NCBI RefSeq assembly: GCF_003946885.1
Contig: NZ_RWKQ01000014.1
Location: 6,463-66,659 of the forward strand
DNA length: 60,197 nt
Source of the DNA: Specibacter cremeus
Lineage (GTDB): Bacteria > Actinomycetota > Actinomycetes > Actinomycetales > Micrococcaceae
Reading direction: 5' to 3'
Numbering within the stretch: position 1 is the stretch's first letter; each line of letters starts with the position of its first letter. Position numbers and translations under genes: made by a program. The notes under the pieces were generated by a model. The model was not told where the DNA came from. It searched no databases and saw only the letters and a program-made list of their open reading frames with translations. This document shows positions 54,561 through 60,197 of the stretch, one piece after another.

Positions 54561-56783
54561 ATGGAGGGTCCCGAAATTCAGTTCGCAGAGGCCGTCATCG
54601 ACAACGGCCGGTACGGCCAGCGCGTCGTCCGGTTCGAGACCGGGCGCCTCGCCCAGCAGGCCGCCGGTTCGGCCATGGTCTACATCGACGAGGACACCGC
54701 GCTGCTCTCGGCCACCACGGCCGGCAAGCACCCGCGCGAGGGCTTCGACTTCTTCCCGCTGACCGTCGATGTGGAAGAGCGCATGTACGCCGCCGGCCGC
54801 ATCCCCGGCAGCTTCTTCCGCCGTGAGGGCCGCCCGTCCACGGAGGCCATCCTGGCCTGCCGGCTCATGGACCGCCCGCTGCGCCCGGCCTTCGTCAAGG
54901 GCCTGCGCAACGAGGTCCAGATCGTGGTCACCGTGTTGGCGATCAACCCGGACGTGCTGTACGACGTGGTGGCCATCAACGCCTCCTCGATGTCCACGCA
55001 GCTCTCCGGCCTGCCGTTCTCCGGCCCCATCGGCGGCGTGCGCGTTGCCCTGGTCGACGACGGCAACGGCGCCCAGTGGGTTGCCTTCCCGAAGCACTCC
55101 GAGCTGCAGAACGCCGTGTTCAACATGGTGGTTGCCGGCCGCATCGCCGGTGATGATGTCGCGATCATGATGGTCGAGGCCGAGGCCACCGACAACTCCT
55201 GGAACCTGATCAAGGAACAGGGCCACACCGCCCCGACCGAAGAGGTCGTCGCCGAGGGCCTGGAGGCGGCCAAGCCGTTCATCCGCGCCTTGTGCGAGGC
55301 CCAGGCAGACCTTGCCGCCCGTGCCGCGAAGCCGACCGTCGAGTTCCCGGTCTTCCTGGACTACCAGGACGATGCGTTCGAGGCCGTCAACGCCGCGGCC
55401 GCCACGAAGCTGGCCGAGGTGTTCTCCATCGCCGACAAGCAGGAGCGCGACACCGCCTCCGACGCGCTGAAGCAGGAAGTCCTGGCCTCCCTGGCCGGCG
55501 ACTTCGAGGGTCGCGACAGCGAGCTCTCCGCCGCGTTCCGCTCCGTCACGAAGGCCGTGGTGCGCCAGCGCATCCTCAAGGACCAGATCCGCATCGACGG
55601 ACGCGGCCTGACGGACATCCGCCAGCTCACGGCCGAGGTCGAGGTGCTCCCGCGCGTGCACGGCTCCGCCATCTTCGAACGCGGCGAGACCCAGATCATG
55701 GGTGTCACCACGCTGAACATGCTCAAGATGGAACAGCAGATCGACTCGCTGTCGCCGGTGACGCGCAAGCGCTACATGCACAACTACAACTTCCCGCCGT
55801 ACTCCACCGGGGAGACCGGCCGCGTGGGCTCGCCCAAGCGCCGCGAAATCGGCCATGGCGCCCTCGCCGAGCGCGCCATCGTGCCGGTGCTGCCGTCGCG
55901 CGAGGAGTTCCCGTACGCGATCCGCCAGGTCTCCGAGGCCCTCGGCTCCAACGGCTCGACGTCCATGGGCTCCGTCTGTGCGTCCACGCTGTCTCTTCTG
56001 AACGCCGGCGTGCCGTTGAAGGCCGCCGTGGCCGGCATCGCCATGGGCCTGGTCTCCGACCAGGTCGACGGCCAGACCCGCTACGCGGCGCTGACCGACA
56101 TCCTGGGCGCCGAGGACGCGTTCGGCGACATGGACTTCAAGGTTGCCGGCACGTCCGAGTTCGTCACGGCCATCCAGCTGGACACGAAGCTCGACGGCAT
56201 CCCGGCCTCCGTGCTGGCCGCCGCGCTGAAGCAGGCCCGCGAGGCCCGCCTGCACATCCTGGGCGTGCTCAACGCCGCCATCGACGTCCCGGACGAGATG
56301 AGCGAGTTCGCCCCGCGCGTCATCGCCGTCAAGATCCCGGTGGACAAGATCGGCGAGGTCATCGGCCCGAAGGGCAAGATGATCAACCAGATCCAGGAGG
56401 ACACCGGCGCGGACATCTCCATCGAGGACGACGGCACCGTATACATCGGCGCCACCAACGGCCCGTCCGCCGACGCGGCCCGTTCGGCGATCAACGCCAT
56501 CGCGAACCCGCAGGTTCCCGAGATCGGTGAGCGCTACCTGGGCACCGTTGTCAAGACCACGACGTTCGGCGCGTTCATCTCGCTGACGCCGGGCAAGGAC
56601 GGGCTGCTGCACATCTCCGAGCTGCGCAAGCTCGCCGGTGGCAAGCGCGTGGACAACGTCGACGACGTTGTCTCCGTGGGCCAGAAGATCCAGGTGGAGA
56701 TCACCAAGATCGACGACCGCGGCAAGCTGTCCCTGGCCCCGGTCGTGGCCGAGGACGCCGAGTCCGACGAAGCTGCCGAGTAG
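54561..56783 (+). CDS. pnp: Polyribonucleotide nucleotidyltransferase (PNPase)
   Basis: A 740-aa 3'-5' phosphorolytic exoribonuclease. Two RNase PH domains flank a helical linker. The first has [20 protein letters not shown] (split at residue 66), the second carries [12 protein letters not shown] and the catalytic [14 protein letters not shown] ([18 protein letters not shown]) and S1 ([20 protein letters not shown]) domains bind RNA. ACGGAGGTGA precedes the ATG. A main enzyme of mRNA turnover in actinobacteria, which also add 3' tails with it. Confidence 0.97.
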   Translation: MEGPEIQFAEAVIDNGRYGQRVVRFETGRLAQQAAGSAMVYIDEDTALLSATTAGKHPREGFDFFPLTVDVEERMYAAGRIPGSFFRREGRPSTEAILACRLMDRPLRPAFVKGLRNEVQIVVTVLAINPDVLYDVVAINASSMSTQLSGLPFSGPIGGVRVALVDDGNGAQWVAFPKHSELQNAVFNMVVAGRIAGDDVAIMMVEAEATDNSWNLIKEQGHTAPTEEVVAEGLEAAKPFIRALCEAQADLAARAAKPTVEFPVFLDYQDDAFEAVNAAAATKLAEVFSIADKQERDTASDALKQEVLASLAGDFEGRDSELSAAFRSVTKAVVRQRILKDQIRIDGRGLTDIRQLTAEVEVLPRVHGSAIFERGETQIMGVTTLNMLKMEQQIDSLSPVTRKRYMHNYNFPPYSTGETGRVGSPKRREIGHGALAERAIVPVLPSREEFPYAIRQVSEALGSNGSTSMGSVCASTLSLLNAGVPLKAAVAGIAMGLVSDQVDGQTRYAALTDILGAEDAFGDMDFKVAGTSEFVTAIQLDTKLDGIPASVLAAALKQAREARLHILGVLNAAIDVPDEMSEFAPRVIAVKIPVDKIGEVIGPKGKMINQIQEDTGADISIEDDGTVYIGATNGPSADAARSAINAIANPQVPEIGERYLGTVVKTTTFGAFISLTPGKDGLLHISELRKLAGGKRVDNVDDVVSVGQKIQVEITKIDDRGKLSLAPVVAEDAESDEAAE

Positions 56784-56786
56784 TCC

Positions 56787-58139
56787 ATGGCAGTCACCCT
56801 ATTGCCGCTGAGCTCCGCCGGCCTGACCGAATCCGGTGCGGCCGTGATCTCGGGCGGGGCGGGCGGCGCCGTCGTGCGCCGTTCCGTCCTGCCCGGGGGC
56901 GTGCGGGTCCTCACCGAGTCCATGCCCGGACAGCGGAGCGCGGCAATCGGGTTCTGGGTTGGTGTTGGCTCCCGGGATGAGGCCGGGGGCCAACACGGCT
57001 CAACCCATTTCCTCGAACACCTGCTGTTCAAGGGGACCAGCCGCCGCACGGCGCTGCAGATCGCCTCCGCGTTCGACGAGGTGGGCGGCGAGTCGAATGC
57101 GGCCACCGCCAAGGAAAGCACCTGCTACTACGCCCGCGTGCTGGACACGGACCTGCCCATGGCGATCGACGTGATCGCCGACATGGTCACCTCCGCCGTC
57201 CTCGACCCGGACGAACTCGAGCAGGAACGCGACGTCATCCTCGAGGAAATCGCCATGGACGGCGACGACCCGACCGACGTCGCCCATGAAAAGTTTGTTG
57301 CGGCCGTGATGGGGGAGCACCCGCTCGGCCGCCCGATCGGCGGAACCCCCGAGGCCATCAGGGCCGTGGCACGCGGCTCCGTCTGGGAACACTACCGCCG
57401 CCACTACCGGCCCGAGACGCTCGTCATCACGGCGGCCGGCGGACTGGACCACGACACCGTGTGCCGGCTCGTCTCCGACGCCCTGCAGGCGTCCGGGTGG
57501 AGCCTCGACGCAGACGCCCAACCCGTGGCACGGCGCGCCTCCGCGGCCGCGCAGATCACCGGGCGTCCCGGGCTGGAGGTGCACTTCCGCCAGGTCGAGC
57601 AGGCGAACGTGATCGTCGGCTGCCCGGCCATCAACGCCACCGACGACCGCCGGTTCGTGATGAGCGTGCTCAACTCCGTGCTCGGCGCGGGCATGTCCTC
57701 GCGCCTGTTCCAGGAGATCCGCGAGAAGCGCGGGCTCGTCTACTCGACGTACTCGTTCGCAGCCTCGTACGCCGATGCCGGCTATTTCGGCATGTACGCC
57801 GGCTGTGCCCCGGCGAAGACGGCCCAGGTCATCGGCCTGCTCACGGCCGAGCTGGAGAAACTGGCCGCCGACGGCATTACGGACGTGGAACTGGCCAAGG
57901 CCGTCGGGCAACTGTCCGGCGGCGTCGTCCTGGCGCTGGAGGACACGGGTTCGCGCATGTCCCGGCTGGGCCGGGCCGAACTGGTCTCCGGGGAATTCCT
58001 CGACATCGACGAGACCCTCTCCCGCATCCGCTCCGTCACGGCCGGGCAGGTGTGCGAACTGGCCCGGGAGTTGGCCGCCGCGCCACGCACCGTGACCGTC
58101 GTCGGCCCCTTCGACGAAGCGGAAACCTTCGGCCTCTAG
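56787..58139 (+). CDS. M16 family zinc peptidase
   Basis: A 450-aa insulinase-family protease. The inverted zinc motif HFLEH is at residues 74-78, followed by LLFKGTSRRTA and the third ligand Glu in ESNAATAKESTCYYARV. The C-terminal half has the YRRHYRPETLVI and REKRGLVYSTYSF substrate-binding motifs. It regularly follows pnp in bacteria (YmxG/PepR type); its substrate is unknown. The ATG lies 3 bp after the pnp stop, so is probably cotranscribed. A repeat cluster follows. Confidence 0.92.
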   Translation: MAVTLLPLSSAGLTESGAAVISGGAGGAVVRRSVLPGGVRVLTESMPGQRSAAIGFWVGVGSRDEAGGQHGSTHFLEHLLFKGTSRRTALQIASAFDEVGGESNAATAKESTCYYARVLDTDLPMAIDVIADMVTSAVLDPDELEQERDVILEEIAMDGDDPTDVAHEKFVAAVMGEHPLGRPIGGTPEAIRAVARGSVWEHYRRHYRPETLVITAAGGLDHDTVCRLVSDALQASGWSLDADAQPVARRASAAAQITGRPGLEVHFRQVEQANVIVGCPAINATDDRRFVMSVLNSVLGAGMSSRLFQEIREKRGLVYSTYSFAASYADAGYFGMYAGCAPAKTAQVIGLLTAELEKLAADGITDVELAKAVGQLSGGVVLALEDTGSRMSRLGRAELVSGEFLDIDETLSRIRSVTAGQVCELARELAAAPRTVTVVGPFDEAETFGL

Positions 58140-58144
58140 TCCGT

Positions 58145-58285
58145 CGGTGGTCGAGCTTGGGCCAGTCGGTGGTCGAGCTTGTCGAGACCCGGGGATTTCG
58201 ACGGGCTCAATCACCGGTGGTCGAGCTTGTCGAGACCCGGGATTTCGACGGGCTCAATCACCGGGCGACGGGCTCAATCACCGGG
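58145..58285. repeat. Interspersed repeat cluster H
   Basis: Three forward units (GGTGGTCGAGCTTG, one cut short) and four reverse units (ATTTCGACGGGCTCAATCACC; the last two reduced to CGACGGGCTCAATCACCGGGCG). Forward-reverse neighbours can form stems. It ends 15 bp before the stop of the leftward gene. Confidence 0.88.
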
Positions 58286-58299
58286 CGCGCGGGCTCCAC

Positions 58300-58581
58300 T
58301 CAGGGCAGGGAGGTGTAGATCCCAGTCGTCGGCGCCGCGGTGAGCACCCCGGCCGCGGCGGCGCCCGGCCAGACGTCGGCGCGCAGGCGCGCCTCGAACG
58401 CCTCGGCGCGGCCCAGCTCGGCGAAGTCCAGGTCGATCGCCACGGCGGGACCGCCGTTGGCGGGTGTCCACAACCGGACGGCCAGCACACCCGATCCGAT
58501 CCGGTCGAGTGGGTCGGAATCGAAGGCGCCCCGCCAGCGGGCAAGGTCGCGAACCGGGTGTTCGATGCGCAAGGTGTACAT
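58300..58581 (-). CDS. Conserved small protein, likely alpha-beta barrel
   Basis: A 93-aa soluble protein. The pattern MYTLRIEHPVRDLARWRGAFDSDP, VRLWTPANGGPAVAIDLDF and a helix with RAEAFEARLRADVW looks like the ferredoxin-like fold of small dimeric alpha-beta barrel proteins; I cannot assign a named family or function. GGAGG lies 8 nt before the ATG. It diverges from the LuxR-type gene; the 111-bp gap holds both promoters. Confidence 0.75.
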   Translation of the reverse strand: MYTLRIEHPVRDLARWRGAFDSDPLDRIGSGVLAVRLWTPANGGPAVAIDLDFAELGRAEAFEARLRADVWPGAAAAGVLTAAPTTGIYTSLP

Positions 58582-58680
58582 GACGATCCTCCAATGTCCC
58601 GGCGGACCGGTCCGGTCCGCATATCTGGACGCTACTCACCCGCCTGGCCCGCGCCCATCCCCGGTGGCGGGGATGGACGC

Positions 58681-58686
58681 CATACT
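58681..58686 (+). promoter_or_regulatory. -10 of LuxR gene, leaderless
   Basis: CATACT ends 6 nt before the ATG at 58693, leaving no room for a ribosome site. Same layout as truB (TATACT) and dxr (AATACT). Confidence 0.45.
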
Positions 58687-58692
58687 GGTCCC

Positions 58693-59749
58693 ATGGCCGG
58701 TTCATGGGCGCGCACGCGCCTGCTCGAACGGCTCGCGGCCCTGGCCGGCGCGAGGCCCGACGACGTCACGCTGCGAGTGGAGGCGCTGGCACTGCTGCGC
58801 CCGGTGATCGGGTTCGACTTCCACGCCTGGCCGCTGGCCGACCCCGGCAGCTGGACGGGGCTGGCCGCCCACGCCGCGCCCCCGGATCCGGCCGATGTGG
58901 CCCGACTCATCCGGGCCAAGTACCTGTGCCCGGTCAACCGGTGGACGGTCCTGGGAGCCGGCGCCGCCCAATCGCTCCTGCTGGCCACCGGCGACCGTCC
59001 GGCCGCCTCCAGCCTGTGGACGTCGGTGCTTGGCGGGTATGGGGTCAGCGACGCCGCGTCGGCCTGCTTCGCCGACGCCAACGGGTGCTGGGGTTGGCTG
59101 GACCTGTGGCGGGTGGGCGGTCCGGCGTTCACCGCTGACGACGTGCGGCTGCTGGGTGCGGCCACGCTGCCGCTCACGGCCGCCCTTCGCGCGTCCCGCG
59201 CCCGTGGTTTCACGCCGGTGGCCGATGGCGGGCCGTGGTCCGGCGCCGAACCGCCGGCCCCCGCCGTCCTCCTGCTGGACGACGCACTGGATGTCATCGG
59301 CGCCAGTGCCGGGGCGGGCGAGTGGCTGGCGTTGCTGCGGCCGCCACCGGCCCCGCATGATGCGGTCCCGGCGGAGGTGCTCAATGTCGCCGCCCAGTTG
59401 TTGGCCCGGGAGACGGGCGTGGACCGCCATGCCGCGGCGGTCCGGGCGCCGCTGGGGGTCGTTGCGGGCGGCCCGCCTGGACCCGGGCGGTGGTGCGGCC
59501 ACGATCGCGGTCACCATCCAGGAGTGCCACGCTGCGGCCCGCCTCGGTGTCTTTGCCCGCAGCCACGCGCTCACGGCACGCGAACGCGAGATCGCGACGC
59601 TGCTGGCCGCCGGTGTCGCAGGATCCGCGCTGGCCGGCCGACTGGGCATCACCGGCAACACCCTCCAGGACCACTTCAAGGCCATCTACGCCAAGACGGG
59701 CGTCCACTCGCGGGAAGAACTCCTGGCCCGGGCCCTCGGTGGGGCCTAG
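58693..59749 (+). pseudogene. LuxR-type regulator, frameshifted
   Basis: A regulator gene of about 351 codons in two frames. The first frame (58693 to about 59458) has a GAF-like sensory half (LLRPVIGFDFHAWPLADPG, NGCWGWLDLWRVGGPAFTADD) and runs to AVRAPLG. The rest (RAARLDPGGGAATIAVTIQE, then the HTH HALTAREREIATLLAAGVAG, GRLGITGNTLQDHFKAIYAKTG and VHSREELLARALGG) is in the next frame and stops at 59749. The switch is at a run of five G at 59454-59458: taking out one G restores the full gene. Either a true frameshift, a slippage site, or a sequence error. Target genes unknown. Confidence 0.8.
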
Positions 59750-59870
59750 TGGACATGTCTGGCGCCCACGCTGCAGGCGTGACGTGTGACGATCGGGCCG
59801 GGGAGGGAAGGTCGGGGAGAGGTGCAGGCATGGACACGACGCGGACGCAACCCCGACGGCCGGACCTGGC

Positions 59871-60005
59871 CACGCCGACGTCGACACCGTCGTCATCGGT
59901 GCCGGACAACAGGCAGGCCTGGCCACCAGCTGCCGGCTCACCCGCGCGGGGGTCGACCGGGACGCGGCGCACGTGGCCGCACACATCGCCGGCAACCACG
60001 ACTGA
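59871..60005 (+). pseudogene. Relic of FAD-dependent oxidoreductase
   Basis: A short frame reads VDTVVIGAGQQAGLATSCRL, then TRAGVDRDAAHVAAHIAG and a stop. The first part is the FAD-binding N-terminus of flavin monooxygenase-type proteins (normally GAGQAGLATS; here one Gln is duplicated). The last part looks like the C-terminus of such a protein, so the central 300 or more codons seem to be deleted. No start codon or ribosome site is evident. The rest of 59750-60197 shows no other gene. Confidence 0.45.
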
Positions 60006-60007
60006 CC

Positions 60008-60105
60008 GGGATTTCGACGGGCTCAATCACCGGGCGGCGGGCTCAATCACCGGGCGGCGGGCTCAATCACCGGGTGGATCGGTGGTCGAGCTTGTCGAAA
60101 TCAAA
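60008..60105. repeat. Interspersed repeat cluster I
   Basis: Three reverse units (ATTTCGACGGGCTCAATCACC, then two short GGCGGGCTCAATCACCGGG copies 19 nt apart) followed by one forward unit (GGTGGTCGAGCTTGTCGAAA). Same family as clusters A-H. From 60106 to the window end I see no gene or repeat. Confidence 0.85.
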
Positions 60106-60197
60106 GGGCAATTACGCTGAGGTAGCGTCATCACGTCGAAGTAGCGGAACATATACCCACCCCGTCGGCGGCTTGGCGCTACCTCGGCACGCAATGG

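Noticed and set aside
58147-60120. A single 657-codon plus-strand gene
   Set aside because: The frame joins repeat cluster H, the first part of the LuxR gene and out-of-frame sequence; coding bias and motifs show the regulator begins at 58693 and shifts frame at 59454-59458.

Overview
The window is a chromosomal segment of a high-GC Gram-positive bacterium, most likely Micrococcales and probably an Arthrobacter-type Micrococcaceae. This rests on very high GC at third codon positions, many GTG/TTG starts, and the gene order pyrH-frr-cdsA, dxr-rip-ispG-GNAT-proS, rimP-nusA-ylxR-infB-rbfA-truB-ribF-rpsO-pnp-M16 peptidase, which is typical of that order. I see no rRNA, tRNA, prophage, insertion sequence or CRISPR array.

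Layout. 1-3358: end of an unidentified gene, a strong terminator, then pyrH, frr, cdsA and a DivIVA-domain protein. 3433-9503: two DUF485/sodium-solute symporter modules facing away from each other, with a LytS/LytTR two-component system belonging to the left one and LytTR-like direct repeats between the two transcription units; this looks like a regulated acetate/pyruvate/monocarboxylate uptake locus. 9554-23668: a branched-chain amino acid catabolic region, with an Lrp-type regulator divergent from a branched-chain 2-oxoacid dehydrogenase operon (E1alpha, E1beta, E2), an SPW-repeat membrane protein, then a TetR regulator divergent from a seven-gene acyl-CoA operon (carboxyltransferase, biotin carboxylase, acyl-CoA dehydrogenase, CoA-transferase A and B, MaoC hydratase, CitE-type lyase). 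Its content matches the Mycobacterium tuberculosis Rv2495c-Rv2506 leucine/isoleucine region. 23676-31420: a GIY-YIG protein between repeat arrays, dxr, the intramembrane protease rip, a SatD-like autoregulator with paired palindromes, a broken VapC toxin gene, small proteins, ispG and a GNAT. 31464-36701: a 2,4-dienoyl-CoA reductase, a PadR regulator and a TetR-controlled ABC exporter. 36873-43529: proS, a TauE/SafE exporter, an aminoglycoside-kinase-like gene, a VIT family transporter and a DUF4439 protein. 43624-58139: the translation and RNA-processing superoperon. 58140-60197: a decaying tail with a frameshifted LuxR gene and a flavoprotein relic.

The most striking feature is a family of about 22-nt interspersed repeats (GGTGGTCGAG...GTCGAGACC and diverged forms) in nine clusters, nearly all just after genes. 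Some are direct arrays and some are head-to-head hairpins. One array lies inside the 3' end of the CoA-transferase A gene: its units are spaced 24/27/27/24 nt, so it stays in frame and adds a VVEPVET repeat tail to the protein. Other points for a second look are the LytTR box pair, the SatD operators over a leaderless promoter, an elastin-like VGGxG tail on the Lrp regulator, and the Actino-pnp leader RNA. All functional calls come from reading sequence and motifs; no database search was run.
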